A program made the translations under genes and the position numbers. DNA of 64,000 nt from Limnospira fusiformis SAG 85.79 (GTDB taxonomy: Bacteria > Cyanobacteriota > Cyanobacteriia > Cyanobacteriales > Microcoleaceae), in NCBI RefSeq assembly GCF_012516315.1, contig NZ_CP051185.1, positions 124,001-188,000 of the forward strand, given 5' to 3'. The notes beneath the pieces were generated by a model, which did not search any database, was not told where the DNA came from, and worked only from the letters and a program-made list of their open reading frames with translations. Each line of letters starts with the position of its first letter. Within the stretch, counting starts at the first letter, position 1. Positions 29,858-38,257 of the stretch are shown one piece after another.

Positions 29858-30091
29858 TTGAAATTTGACATTTTAGGAGAGATTGATGACATTGAAACTA
29901 TTGCTTTTAATCGCTCAATTCGAGAACTCGAACGACTGGAAAAAGCCTATGGTTCTGGACGGTGGCGTAAACTGAAAGGCATCGCCACCATTCAACTCGA
30001 AGATGGCACAATCTGTCAAGCCGAAATTCATTGGTATGAAGCCCACGGCATTGGGCGCAAAGAATTCAAGATTAAATATCTACTGGAGTAA
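29858..30091 (+). CDS. Small hypothetical protein
   Basis: A 77-residue protein starting with TTG (FDILGEIDDIETIAFN), with RLEKAYGSGRWRKLKGIA and AEIHWYEAHGIGRKEFKIK. I recall similar short cyanobacterial proteins paired with the next gene, but no function is known to me. It lies 21 bases after the NACHT stop and 5 bases before the next gene, so the three may form one transcript. A toxin-antitoxin-like pair is possible but not shown. Confidence 0.6.
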   Translation: MKFDILGEIDDIETIAFNRSIRELERLEKAYGSGRWRKLKGIATIQLEDGTICQAEIHWYEAHGIGRKEFKIKYLLE

Positions 30092-30096
30092 AAGCC

Positions 30097-30306
30097 ATGA
30101 ACTTTGTTGTTTGCATCAAAAATACAGACTATGCCGCTTCCCTAGAAGTTCGCAAGATTTATCAAGTCTTACCCGACTCAAAAGCCGATCGCCATCAAAT
30201 GATTCGGGTTATTGATGAATCAGGGGAAGATTATCTCTATCCTAACTCCTATTTTATGCCTATTGAACTCTCTGCCCCGCTCCAACAAGTGTTAAAAATG
30301 TCTTAG
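30097..30306 (+). CDS. Small hypothetical protein, partner of the preceding gene
   Basis: 69 residues: FVVCIKNTDYAASLEVRKIY, then IRVIDESGEDYLYPNSYF and a hydrophobic end. Compact, mixed alpha/beta. It follows the previous gene by 5 bases and its ATG has the ribosome site TGGAGTAAAAGCC in front. Function unknown; the conserved pairing suggests that the two products act together. Confidence 0.6.
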   Translation: MNFVVCIKNTDYAASLEVRKIYQVLPDSKADRHQMIRVIDESGEDYLYPNSYFMPIELSAPLQQVLKMS

Positions 30307-30453
30307 GCTGCGTGAAATCAAAGAAACCCGGTTTCTGGAAAATTGGCTATAATAGTCCTAGCCCCCTTAGCCCCTCCTCAACTTAAATCGGTTTAAGGAT
30401 GAGTCGGCATCAATCAGGTACAATTAGACATCAATCACCAATCCGAAAGACTC

Positions 30454-30723
30454 ATGCTGAACATACAACTAGACCCCGAAACCGAAGCCCGTTTAGTGGA
30501 AATTTTAGCCCAGGAAAAAACGACCAGCGATGAATTGATTAAACGGTTGGTTAAAGAACGCTGGTTGAGTTTACAACCCCGCAAGACTATTGTCGAAAGA
30601 TTGGGCGGACATCCTGAACATCTGTTAGAAGATGCGCCGCCGGATTTATCAGAACGGGCCAATCGCAAAAAGGCGATCGCTCATTATTTGCAAAAGAAAT
30701 ATCCTCAAGATGATTTGCCATGA
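30454..30723 (+). CDS. Antitoxin-like small protein
   Basis: 89 residues; the first 30 (LNIQLDPETEARLVEILAQE, then TSDELIKRLVKERW) look like a ribbon-helix-helix DNA-binding domain of VapB/RelB type, and the rest is charged and helical. No toxin gene follows: after the stop only a 21-codon frame is present. It is therefore an orphan antitoxin-like gene. TA identity is inferred from the fold pattern and surroundings. Confidence 0.55.
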   Translation: MLNIQLDPETEARLVEILAQEKTTSDELIKRLVKERWLSLQPRKTIVERLGGHPEHLLEDAPPDLSERANRKKAIAHYLQKKYPQDDLP

Positions 30724-30789
30724 CCTACTATCCTGTAATTATTGGATATAAACCGCTGAAATTAGCAGTAAACATTGAAGGATAAAATC

Positions 30790-30987
30790 ATGCCCATTAT
30801 TAAAATTTCTAAGCAGTATTTAATTGACCAAAATGAGGAATTTATTACCGTAGATGTGCCTGCTTCAGTGGTAGCCCTCTGGCAACGGGATTATGCCAAG
30901 GTTGCCCAAGCCAAGGGATTGCTAAAAGATAAGCGAGACAAAATGCGGGCTCATCTCGACACAATGCGTCAGGAGTGGGAGCGGTGA
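30790..30987 (+). CDS. Putative VapB-type antitoxin
   Basis: 65 residues from ATG 30790 (MPIIKISKQYLIDQNEEF); TTG 30775 would add five. The ending LKDKRDKMRAHLDTMRQEW is basic and helical. The stop overlaps the GTG start of the PIN-domain toxin (GTGA), the tight coupling typical of TA pairs. No standard DNA-binding family is recognisable, so the antitoxin call rests on position. Confidence 0.65.
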   Translation: MPIIKISKQYLIDQNEEFITVDVPASVVALWQRDYAKVAQAKGLLKDKRDKMRAHLDTMRQEWER

Positions 30988-31391
30988 AATATCTCTACGA
31001 CACCAACATATTTATTGACTACTTGGCTGACGAAGCAGCAATCTTGCCATTTTTCTCAGAATCATTTATCAGACAAAATGAGGTGATTATTTCCTGCATT
31101 GTGCGAATTGAGTTGCTGAGTTTCCCAGAATTATCCAATGAGGAAGAAGCGGTCATTACTGATTTGTTGATGCAGTTTGAACAAGTCCCCCTACTGCCCC
31201 AAATTGAAGATCGCACCATTCAATTACGGCGACATAACCGCCTCAAACTTCCCGATGCCCTGATTGCGGCAACTGCATTGCACTGCTCTGCTTGTGTGAT
31301 GACTAGAAATGTGGATGACTTCAAGCGCGTACCTGAGTTAACATTATGTAATCCCTTTGAAGGGGTGAAGGAGGGTAATGATACAGATTAA
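30984..31391 (+). CDS. vapC: VapC-type PIN-domain toxin
   Basis: PIN-domain ribonuclease of a type II TA pair. The acidic residues are visible in order: KYLYDTNIFIDYL (first Asp), VRIELLSFPEL (Glu), KLPDALIAATAL (Asp) and MTRNVDDFKRV (last Asp). Length ~135 is full size, so this toxin seems intact, in contrast to the other toxins in the region. The start GTG 30984 overlaps the antitoxin stop. Confidence 0.88.
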   Translation: MKYLYDTNIFIDYLADEAAILPFFSESFIRQNEVIISCIVRIELLSFPELSNEEEAVITDLLMQFEQVPLLPQIEDRTIQLRRHNRLKLPDALIAATALHCSACVMTRNVDDFKRVPELTLCNPFEGVKEGNDTD

Positions 31392-31481
31392 CCATTCCCC
31401 ACCCAAGCTGCCAAATCATTTGTAACGGCTAATGGGCGAAGAAAAAATTTTGTTTAACGGCAGTTTACTAATACTTAGCTT

Positions 31482-31664
31482 ATGAAAATTACAGCAATTA
31501 TTCATCCAGCAGAAGAAGGTGGCTATTGGGCAGAAGTTCCGGCACTTCCGGGTTGTATTACCGAGGGAGATACTATAGAAGAGGTTCGGCAAAATTTACA
31601 AGATGCTGTTCAGGGGTGGCTCACTGTTGCGAATAATAGCCTAAACAAAATAGAGCCAACATAG
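31482..31664 (+). CDS. HicB-like antitoxin (orphan)
   Basis: 60 residues: TAIIHPAEEGGYWAEVPALP then GCITEGDTIEEVRQNLQDAV is the HicB partial RNase H fold. No hicA is adjacent on either side. HicB normally blocks the HicA mRNA nuclease; alone it may be a remnant or act in trans. Confidence 0.75.
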   Translation: MKITAIIHPAEEGGYWAEVPALPGCITEGDTIEEVRQNLQDAVQGWLTVANNSLNKIEPT

Positions 31665-31672
31665 TCATCGGC

Positions 31673-31879
31673 TCAAATATCTTGTAAAATTTCTGGCGTT
31701 AAGCCTCGTTGTTGTGCTTTGTCTGAAATTTCTGCCATCACCTCAGTTAAACGCTTGTCATATAAATTTCGTCGTAAAAATAACTGAACAATATGACTTA
31801 ACTGTTTCTGGATTTCCGGGTTAGCCTGTTCAAATGCCGCCTTAATCTCTTCATCAACCTGAAGAATAATACTAGCCAT
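31673..31879 (-). CDS. Small antitoxin-like protein
   Basis: 68 residues from ATG 31879 (MASIILQVDEEIKAAFEQAN), with VQLFLRRNLYDKRLTEVM and QRGLTPEILQDI. Helical, acidic, similar in style to antitoxins that accompany PIN toxins in cyanobacteria. The frame upstream to 31915 is probably not translated. No toxin follows. Convergent with the HicB-like gene. Confidence 0.5.
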   Translation of the reverse strand: MASIILQVDEEIKAAFEQANPEIQKQLSHIVQLFLRRNLYDKRLTEVMAEISDKAQQRGLTPEILQDI

Positions 31880-32098
31880 AGTTTTCTTGTCAATTAGCAA
31901 TTTAGGGTTTGACACAATTATAGCACCATATCACCCCCCGTTTAACCATCCCATCCCCCCGGTGGTTGTCCCCCAACCCCTCGCGCTCGTGGTGACTGCC
32001 GCAATACCTAGAAAGGGACCCAGATTTTTTCTCCATATCGCGATCGCCCCTTGACAATACTTGGCTATAATAGTATCAACCCTTGCCCTGTCCTCAAG

Positions 32099-32452
32099 AT
32101 GACATTCACCACCGATACTCCTGTAACTTGGCAATACCTAGAGATTGATGCTCAAAATCAGGCAACCATTGCCCAGAGTCGCGTTTCAGTTGCCCAACTA
32201 ATTCAAGAAAAACACGCCCACGGCTGGAGTCCAGAAGAACTGCACTTTCAACACCCAGAAATTTCCCTCGCTGCCATTTATTCTGCCCTCAGTTATTACT
32301 ACACCTATCAACCCCAAATTGATGCTCAAATTGCCCAACAACAGGAAGAAATCCAGAACCTGCAAGCTGATTTAATTACAATAGGAGTCGGTCATCATAC
32401 TGCCGATTTTAAACAAAGGCTTCAGCAAAAGAGGAAAAGCTATGAACTTTGA
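32099..32452 (+). CDS. DUF433-domain antitoxin-like protein
   Basis: 117 residues from ATG 32099. ISVAQLIQEKHAHGWSPEEL-like text (SRVSVAQLIQEK, GWSPEELHFQHPEISLAAIY, SALSYYYTY) is the DUF433 winged-helix pattern, usually the antitoxin of a DUF5615 PIN-like toxin. The expected toxin is missing: the next frame (ATG 32442) runs only 34 codons. A TATAAT box lies at 32073-32078. Confidence 0.72.
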   Translation: MTFTTDTPVTWQYLEIDAQNQATIAQSRVSVAQLIQEKHAHGWSPEELHFQHPEISLAAIYSALSYYYTYQPQIDAQIAQQQEEIQNLQADLITIGVGHHTADFKQRLQQKRKSYEL

Positions 32453-32604
32453 GTATCTGAGAAATCGTGTTTCTGCAATAGTTTCAGGGACTAAGCAGAG
32501 TTTTGATACAAACCCGGTTTATGATTCCCCACCTTCAAAATAAACCCGGTTGAGCCAATAGCGAGTATAATAAAAACATCACCTGAAAGCTGACTCCAAA
32601 ACCG

Positions 32605-32838
32605 ATGTCTAATTACCAAGAAATTCTGCATCAAGCTCAAACTCTAACCTCAGATGAGCAAAAACTTCTGTTAAAAGAACTAGCTACCCTAGTTTCTCAG
32701 GGTGAACCCTCTCAAGAGGTGCAAAACACTACCGAATCACCCCGACTCAACTTGAATCGATGGCGTGGGTTTCTACCCAAGCGCGTTGATGCTCTGAAAT
32801 TTCAATTAAAAATTCGACAAGAATGGGATGCCGACTAA
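32605..32838 (+). CDS. Antitoxin-like protein upstream of a broken PIN toxin
   Basis: 77 residues: YQEILHQAQTLTSDEQKLLL, a Ser/Glu/Asn linker, then NRWRGFLPKRVDALKFQLKI. The two-part form (N-terminal helical dimerisation, C-terminal toxin wrap) and the 11-base overlap with the PIN gene suggest an antitoxin. Confidence 0.55.
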   Translation: MSNYQEILHQAQTLTSDEQKLLLKELATLVSQGEPSQEVQNTTESPRLNLNRWRGFLPKRVDALKFQLKIRQEWDAD

Positions 32839-33100
32839 ATACCTTCTTGATACTAATATCCTGATTTATTATTTTAATAATCAGCCGGAAGTTCAGGATG
32901 TATTTGAGGAAATTGACAGCCGACAAGCAGAGGGATTTTACTGTCCAATTACTTGGGTTGAATTGCTTTGTTACCCTGGTCTAACCGAAAAACAAGCCCA
33001 TCAAATGCGAGAAATTTTAAGGCTAATTAACTGCGTATCATTGACCGATTGTCCAATCAGCGGCAAGCCAACGCCAAGCAGCCGACCATTGGCAACCTGA
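32828..33100 (+). pseudogene. Truncated PIN-domain toxin
   Basis: The first ~75 residues are a good VapC start (KYLLDTNILIYYFNNQPEVQ, PITWVELLCYPGL), but the second half of the PIN fold with its last two acidic residues is missing. After ...RLINCVSLT the frame continues into unrelated coding text: in the next frame the DNA reads NAKQPTIGNLKESAPPLVTI...GFQV and stops, like the tail of another small gene. So a deletion has fused two genes and destroyed the toxin. Confidence 0.7.
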
Positions 33101-33199
33101 AGGAGTCGGCACCGCCTCTGGTGACAATTCGGGAGAATTGGCGAGGATTAGGTTTTCAGGTTTGAGTTAGTGTTCGTCTTTTTCAACTAGGAGATAGCT

Positions 33200-33769
33200 A
33201 TGATTGCAGCCAAAGAAAAAGGGCGCTACTTTACGCCGGAGGAGTATTTTGCTTGGGAGGAGCAGCAACTCGAAAAGCATGAGTTAATCGATGGTCGCGT
33301 GTATGCGATGACGGGTGGCACGCAAAATCATAGTGCGATCAAAATTAATATCGTCAGCCTCATCAAAGCGCACTTGCGGGGAAGTCGATGTCGAGTTTTT
33401 AATTCGGATCTAAAGGTCAATATTCTTGATACCTCTAACTATACTTATCCTGATTTGAGTGTGACTTGTGACGATCGCGATCGTGAGCATACACAATACA
33501 TTACCTATCCCTGTCTAATTGTCGAGGTTTTATCCCCCAGCACTGAGGCTTATGACCGGGGCAAGAAGTTTGAAATGTACCGCCAAAATCCGAATTTGGT
33601 GGATTATGTGTTAGCTAGTTCCGAGGAGATGGCGATCGATATGTATCACAAAAACGAGGCGGGGGATTGGTTAATTCTGAGCTATCGACCCGGCGATGTT
33701 GTGGAGCTAAAAAGTATTGGATTCAGTGTGGCGATAGAGGAATTTTACGAAGAGGTTGTCTTCGAGTAG
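33200..33769 (+). CDS. Uma2 family (DUF820) endonuclease-like protein, copy 1
   Basis: PD-(D/E)XK superfamily. YFTPEEYFAWEEQQLEKHEL, IDGRVYAMTGGTQNHSAI, TYPDLSVTCDDRDREHTQY and PCLIVEVLSPSTEAYDRGKK give the Uma2 core with Asp and Glu-x-Leu active-site positions. Length 189. It is followed after 35 bases by a second copy. Ends are near identical between copies while the middle differs. Uma2 genes are very common in cyanobacteria; their role is not settled. Confidence 0.85.
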   Translation: MIAAKEKGRYFTPEEYFAWEEQQLEKHELIDGRVYAMTGGTQNHSAIKINIVSLIKAHLRGSRCRVFNSDLKVNILDTSNYTYPDLSVTCDDRDREHTQYITYPCLIVEVLSPSTEAYDRGKKFEMYRQNPNLVDYVLASSEEMAIDMYHKNEAGDWLILSYRPGDVVELKSIGFSVAIEEFYEEVVFE

Positions 33770-33807
33770 GGCAATTATTCACTGTTGTTATGAGCTAAGA
33801 AATAGTG

Positions 33808-34395
33808 ATGATCGCAGCCAAAGAAAAAGGGCGCTACTTTACGCCGGAGGAGTATTTTATTTGGGAGGAGCAACAACTCGAAAAGCATGAGTTAATCGAT
33901 GGTCGCGTGTATGGGATGACGGGTGGTACCAGAAATCATAGTGATGTGGCTGGTAACTTTTTAGCGATTATCAAGCCTCATCTCCGAGGCAGTGGTTGTA
34001 AAACCTACAATTCTGATTGTCGCGTAAATGTTCTCAACACTGACAACTATATCTATCCAGATCTGAGTGTTACCTGCGATCAGAGAGACAATTCTAGCGC
34101 CCAATACATTACCTATCCCTGTCTAATTGTCGAGGTTTTATCCCCCAGCACTGAGGCTTATGACCGGGGCAAGAAGTTTGAAATGTACCGCCAAAATCCG
34201 AATTTGGTGGATTATGTATTAGCTAGTTCCGAGGAGATGGCGATCGATATGTATCACAAAAACGAGGCGGGGGATTGGTTAATTCTGAGCTATCGACCGG
34301 GCGATGTTGTGGAGCTAAAAAGTATTGGATTAAGTGTGGCGATAGAGGAGTTTTACGAAGAGGTTGTGTTTGAGCCATCGTCTAATGCGGTTTAG
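33808..34395 (+). CDS. Uma2 family (DUF820) endonuclease-like protein, copy 2
   Basis: Same family as the preceding gene: 195 residues from ATG 33808. Residues 1-30 and the last ~90 (from ITYPCLIVEVLSPSTEA) are almost identical to copy 1, but the section between (RNHSDVAGNFLAIIKPHLRG, NSDCRVNVLNTDNYIYPDLS) differs at many positions. Its end overlaps the start of a degraded STAND-related region. Confidence 0.85.
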   Translation: MIAAKEKGRYFTPEEYFIWEEQQLEKHELIDGRVYGMTGGTRNHSDVAGNFLAIIKPHLRGSGCKTYNSDCRVNVLNTDNYIYPDLSVTCDQRDNSSAQYITYPCLIVEVLSPSTEAYDRGKKFEMYRQNPNLVDYVLASSEEMAIDMYHKNEAGDWLILSYRPGDVVELKSIGLSVAIEEFYEEVVFEPSSNAV

Positions 34396-34517
34396 TGTAC
34401 AAGATGGATGACTCCAGTGCGATCGCCCATATCTCCACCCGCCACCCCCACCAAAGCAGCCTCAAACCGTGTAACTTCCTGGGTGTTAGAATAATCCCTA
34501 ATGTTCCAGGCATCAAC

Positions 34518-35927
34518 ATGAAGTTCGAGCGCGACACCATCGTAAAATTAACCATCGGTAGCGGGTGCGTCCTGGGTAGCTTGGCGTTCCCCCCCCTAGC
34601 CGCCGCAGAAGGGATGGTCTGGGGAAACATCTTAGCCACCGCGTTAGGGAATGTGGCGGCGGGGAATACGGCTAATGCTGTTGATGCTTTAATCGATGCA
34701 CGAGAGGGGAGAGTTTCCCTAGAAAATCAGGATTTAACCAAAGCAGTCGGGAAAGCGATTCTCTACGAGACGCTACGCGAACGCCGCCGTTATCACCCTC
34801 GCAGCCAAACAACAGGGCGGCAAAACCCGCGAATATCTCGAAAAAATCGCCGCCCAAGCCAAGGATAACTGGGTTGCGATCGCCCAACAGGAACTAGCCA
34901 AACAACGTTACCCTGAACGACGAGAAGCCAAACTCGACCAATTCCTCACCCCCCAAGAATACCAACTCACCCAACAAGGCAACCTCACCGCTACAGAATG
35001 GGGTGATATTTTTATCCGCCTCAATATGGCAGCCTGTAAAAGGAGAAACCTCACCCAGCAGCAGGAGTTTTTTAGGGAGATTTCCGGCACAATTGAGTCG
35101 GGTTTTGCCGAAGTCTGTCAACGGTTCGGGGTGATGGAAACCCAGATAACTCAGTTGTTGCAAGGACTGGAAAGAACCCTCGAAAGTTTGGTGGAGGAAA
35201 TTCGATCGCATTTTGATGCCGCTAACCCCCATCTTTCCTTAGCAGAATGGCGAGCGATTGCGGAGTTAATGCTGCCTAACCGACAGGTATTCTTAACGGC
35301 TAATCCGGCATTTAAGCGGGTGGATGTTTATGTGCCGTTGGCATTGGTGGAGCTATACCCAACTAAGGAACGGAAACCGGGGCTAAGTCTGGAAAACCGA
35401 GAACAGTGGGAACGGGAAGAAGAGAGAATGACTCCTATCAGTGAGGATGAGTTTTTTAATCAGGTTTTGCGACAGGGAAAAACTCCCCAAAGTCAGGGGC
35501 GACGGATTGCCGTTATTGGTGAACCGGGGTCAGGAAAAACCACACGGTTACAGGCGATCGCCAATGGGATATTCGGGCTTGGGTTGACTTGGCACAATTT
35601 ACCCAACCGACCCTAGTAGATTATCTGGAAAACTGGCTGAAGTCGGCGGGAGTTGAAGGAGCGATCGCTTCTGTCCAAGACCATAAAGAGAATCTCTGGT
35701 TATTGATGGATGGGTTGGATGAAATGGTAGCCCGGATTGAGCGGCTCCATGTGTCCCAGTTCTTAACCGGGTGGGTGGGGTTAGCAAGGGCGATCGTCTC
35801 TTGTCGGGTGAATGTTTGGGAATCCGATAAAAATGCCTTTTCCGGGTTTGATGTATATCGGAATTTACCCTTTCAGTCCGAGCAGATGGAAACCTTTATC
35901 CGGCGATTCTTTGCCCAGAGTGATTAA
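34518..35927 (+). pseudogene. Decayed STAND/NACHT-type NTPase gene
   Basis: The start (KLTIGSGCVLGSLAFPPLAA, GNVAAGNTANAVDALIDARE) is a close copy of the intact NACHT gene at 26897. Near 34757-34782 a short repeat insertion shifts the frame. Coding then resumes in another frame to 35616, carrying the P-loop VIGEPGSGKTTRLQAIAN, and shifts again near 35575 into a third frame (WVDLAQFTQPTLVDYLENWL, then Walker B LWLLMDGLDEM) that stops at 35927, long before a full STAND protein would end. Three lesions make a functional product very unlikely. Confidence 0.85.
34757..34782 (+). repeat. Small dispersed repeat inserted in the STAND pseudogene
   Basis: ATTCTCTACGAGACGCTACG CGAACG replaces four bases of the parental sequence, a net gain of 22 bases and thus a frameshift. 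This sequence resembles the short dispersed repeats known in filamentous cyanobacteria. Confidence 0.7.
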
Positions 35928-35955
35928 AAACAGTGATTCGATTTGTGTATGCGCT

Positions 35956-36105
35956 ATGATCGCCTTAGTTAGGGAGCAAGTTAAGGAAAGAATCGTGAAG
36001 ATTAGCATAGAGTTGCCTTCTGATCTGGAAAATGAACTGATACATTTACGCGACATTTATCCGGCTATTGCCCGACAATGCGACGATAGCACTATTACCC
36101 GTTAA
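35956..36105 (+). CDS. Small ORF fused to a transposase remnant (antitoxin fragment?)
   Basis: 49 codons. The part VKISIELPSDLENELIHLRD resembles the start of a UPF0175 or ribbon-helix-helix antitoxin; after about residue 33 it runs antisense into the TnpB remnant. Probably a truncated gene rather than a working one. Confidence 0.35.
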   Translation: MIALVREQVKERIVKISIELPSDLENELIHLRDIYPAIARQCDDSTITR

Positions 36106-36433
36106 GGTAACAGAGGCGGTATCCCGCAAAGCTTTTAGAAAGATTCCAAAAGCACCGTTCCAGTCCCTGGGTAGAGTGAACCCACACTCCGGACATCGGA
36201 ACACTTTTGAGCCACCTAGCTGGGAATGCACATGACCACAGTGAGTACAGGTTTTGCTGGTGTATTCTTCCGTCACATCTACAACTGTGGTTCCAGTTAT
36301 CTCGGCTTGATGTCTCAGGGTTAGTTTGAATCGATAATGCGCCCATGTCAGCATGGCGCGGGCAGTCTTAGACCTGATTAGACGCTTCACCTGACTGGCC
36401 ATATTGGAAGTCTCGAAGGTGGGCCAAAAAATC
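36046..36433 (-). pseudogene. C-terminal fragment of a TnpB (IS200/IS605-type) protein
   Basis: On the minus strand the reading begins inside the protein (FWPTFETSNMASQVKRLI) and continues through LTWAHYRFKLTL, the zinc ribbon CTHCGHVH...CPECGF and the last RuvC piece RDWNGAFGIFLKALRDTA. The N-terminal two thirds are missing. TnpB is the RNA-guided nuclease of these elements; this fragment cannot be active. Upstream, at about 36434, it joins abruptly to a segment also found near the group II introns. Confidence 0.85.
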
Positions 36434-36560
36434 AGGCTGTGTTATGGGATGGCCAGGGATGCGACCCAATCAACCAAGGGGTTGAAGTCCTCACCGGGTA
36501 GTTATTTCGCCCATTTCAGCTCTATTTCATACCCGAAGGTCTCGCACCATACTTGGTATT
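36434..36560 (+). other. Intron-associated segment shared with ~46955
   Basis: From GTTATGGGATGGCCAGGG to about GGTCTCGCAC the order of blocks (GGGTxxxxGTCC, CCAAGGGGTxGAAGTCC, AGTTATTTC, CTATTTCA, CTCGCAC) matches the start of the group II intron copy at 46955-47070. It seems to be a loose piece of that intron next to the TnpB fragment. No protein is encoded here. Confidence 0.5.
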
Positions 36561-36703
36561 ATACTGTATTGCCGTAAAATGTTAACCTAATTTGAGATTA
36601 AATCATGCTCTCATTGCAGCCTGTGCCGTTGGGCGTAACGCAACCCTCTTCACTTTCAACGTCACGAGGTAAACTATAAGCGGGGAGATTATGGTGAAAA
36701 CTG

Positions 36704-36910
36704 ATGAAGTTGACTGTAACACTTGACCGTGACGAAGATGGAGTTTGGGTTGTAGAGTGTCCCAGCATTCCGGGTTGTGTCAGCCAAGGTCAAACGAGGG
36801 CAGAAGCTCTAGAAAATATCAGAGATGCAATTATCGCTTGCCTTGAAGTTCGTGCAGAACGTGGGCTACCCCTAACGATTGAAACCTGCCAAGTAGAGGT
36901 AATGGCGTAA
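36704..36910 (+). CDS. hicB: HicB family antitoxin
   Basis: 68 residues: KLTVTLDRDEDGVWVVECPS, IPGCVSQGQTRAEALENIRD and LPLTIETCQVEV are HicB features. It is followed two bases later by the first third of a hicA gene, so it was once part of a hicBA pair with antitoxin first. The toxin is now destroyed. Confidence 0.85.
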   Translation: MKLTVTLDRDEDGVWVVECPSIPGCVSQGQTRAEALENIRDAIIACLEVRAERGLPLTIETCQVEVMA

Positions 36911-36912
36911 TC

Positions 36913-37008
36913 ATGTCCTCTACTCTTCCTGTTCTCAGCGGACGTGAGGTAGTCGGAGTATTTGAAACCTTCGGCTTCACCTTGATTCCCTATAACATTC
37001 ACTTTTAA
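36913..37008 (+). pseudogene. Truncated hicA toxin gene
   Basis: 31 codons: LPVLSGREVVGVFETFGF is the start of HicA (dsRNA-binding fold), but the catalytic His region is absent. From about 36979 the DNA changes to a segment (CCTTGATTCxxTATAACAT) that also occurs at about 39194, the left edge of a duplicated promoter cassette. The cassette seems to have replaced the rest of hicA. Confidence 0.75.
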
Positions 37009-37081
37009 CCAGGCTAAAACTTTTCCCAGTTAAGGGATTTAGCCAAAAAGAAAGTTTTGTATATGCTAGATTTAGCAATTC

Positions 37082-37110
37082 TTGACACCTCGATATTGAT
37101 GTGCTACAAT
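37082..37110 (+). promoter_or_regulatory. Strong sigma-70-type promoter, copy 1 of a duplicated promoter-leader
   Basis: TTGACA (37082-37087), 17-base spacer, TACAAT (37105-37110). The spacer and flanks are nearly the same as the promoter at 39307-39335. A ~245-base leader follows before the HNH gene, with blocks such as TCGCCTAATxAATA shared with the second copy. Confidence 0.8.
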
Positions 37111-37356
37111 CACCACAAGGTTTACTTCCAGGGCAATTATAGCTTTAATACTACCTTAAATCAGCTAGGTTCCTGATTGTCGCCTAATGAATAGTTAGCT
37201 TGCTGAGGTATCGGTGAGATCAGTATTTGTCAGTATTTGAAGGTTGTCTGTTGGTCAGCCCCAATCTTATGGCATTAAGTTTAGCTTTTCAGTAATCGAT
37301 TAAGGTAAACTTTTATCAGTAGAGTGAGATATATGTGATACCAAGGAGTGGTGGTC

Positions 37357-37842
37357 TTGAGCAGTGATGAATTAAGATCAAAGCTACATCGGCAAAATGT
37401 ACGCGATGAACAGGATCGTAAGGCTTGGAAAGAAACTTTGAGACAGGTTCATGCGCTTCGAGCGCGATCTAATAGCTATGTAGGTTTTCGGGAGTATTAC
37501 CGTTGGTGGCTTAAAAATACGAGAGAGGGTCGGGAAATAAAAGCAAATCTTCTTAACGCTCAGTCAGAGAAGTGCTTTAAGTGCGGAGGTTCAGTCATAA
37601 TCTCTAGAGAAGATGGTGTATCTGTTGACCACTCGGAAATTCACCACTTAGCTCCATTGGCGCTTCTGCAACGCTATTTAGAAGCAAAACCTCAAATTAA
37701 ATGGACGGATTTATCCGTTTTAGTTACCTCTGAGAAATATCTCAGGTTGGTTCATTCACTCTGCAATAAGCAACTTGGAGAGCAAGTAGGGGATTTGCCG
37801 GAGTTGCAGTTTTTGAAAGATTTTTTGTTGGAGAACAGATAG
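37357..37842 (+). CDS. HNH-like protein, first gene of a three-gene cluster
   Basis: About 161 residues. CFKCGGSV followed by SVDHSEIHHLAPLALL and a late SLCNKQLGE is a CxxC...DH...H...N arrangement like an HNH/zinc-finger nuclease fold, though the match is imperfect. The N-terminus is basic and helical. Start: GTG at 37348 and 37351 and TTG at 37357 are all in frame; TTG is chosen because the homologous leader at 39514 preserves TTGAGCxxxGATGAATTAA and because AAGGAG at 37343 then sits 8 bases away. Four bases separate it from the next gene. DNA cleavage is plausible but unproven. Confidence 0.65.
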   Translation: MSSDELRSKLHRQNVRDEQDRKAWKETLRQVHALRARSNSYVGFREYYRWWLKNTREGREIKANLLNAQSEKCFKCGGSVIISREDGVSVDHSEIHHLAPLALLQRYLEAKPQIKWTDLSVLVTSEKYLRLVHSLCNKQLGEQVGDLPELQFLKDFLLENR

Positions 37843-37846
37843 CAGT

Positions 37847-38251
37847 ATGTCTAGTAAAGTGCAGTGGATAAGAGAGGTATCTCAGGAAATTAGCCGTTCT
37901 CAGGCTTCCTTATATCGTGCAATAAGGGATACTGGTAGAAAAATTAGATCCAAGTACGATGTTCTTCTTGCCTATGCAGAATGGTCGGTTCCAAAGCTGA
38001 AGGATGTGGAGAAACAAGAGGCTACCTATCAGAGGCGTATTAAGGACTTGGAAGATCTACTTTATGAATCTTCATCAACTCAAGCAAGGATGAAAAATGA
38101 ATTCGATGAACAAATAGAGAGGAAAAATCAATTAATTGATACACAAAACCAGACCATTGCAGAGCAGGACCAGACCATTGCAGAGCAGGCTAGAAATATA
38201 GCAAAGATGGAAGAACTTCTCAGAAGTCTACCTCTAGCAATGGGGCAGTAA
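37847..38251 (+). CDS. Coiled-coil protein with possible N-terminal HTH
   Basis: 134 residues. The start VSQEISRSQASLYRAIRDTG has helix-turn-helix character; residues ~60-125 are a heptad coiled coil containing a direct repeat (QTIAEQD, QTIAEQA). No catalytic motif. It lies in a tight operon with the HNH-like and next HTH gene (4 and 6 bases gaps), so it could be an oligomerisation or sensor part of the same system. Confidence 0.6.
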   Translation: MSSKVQWIREVSQEISRSQASLYRAIRDTGRKIRSKYDVLLAYAEWSVPKLKDVEKQEATYQRRIKDLEDLLYESSSTQARMKNEFDEQIERKNQLIDTQNQTIAEQDQTIAEQARNIAKMEELLRSLPLAMGQ

Positions 38252-38257
38252 CACTTT

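Noticed and set aside
34395-34517. Frame start at 34395 for the STAND-related gene
   Set aside because: The text before 34518 shows no similarity to the intact paralogue, which begins at the position equivalent to 34518.
36046-36433. Calling an active IS200/IS605 element with its guide RNA
   Set aside because: Only the C-terminal part of TnpB is left and neither tnpA nor element ends are visible.
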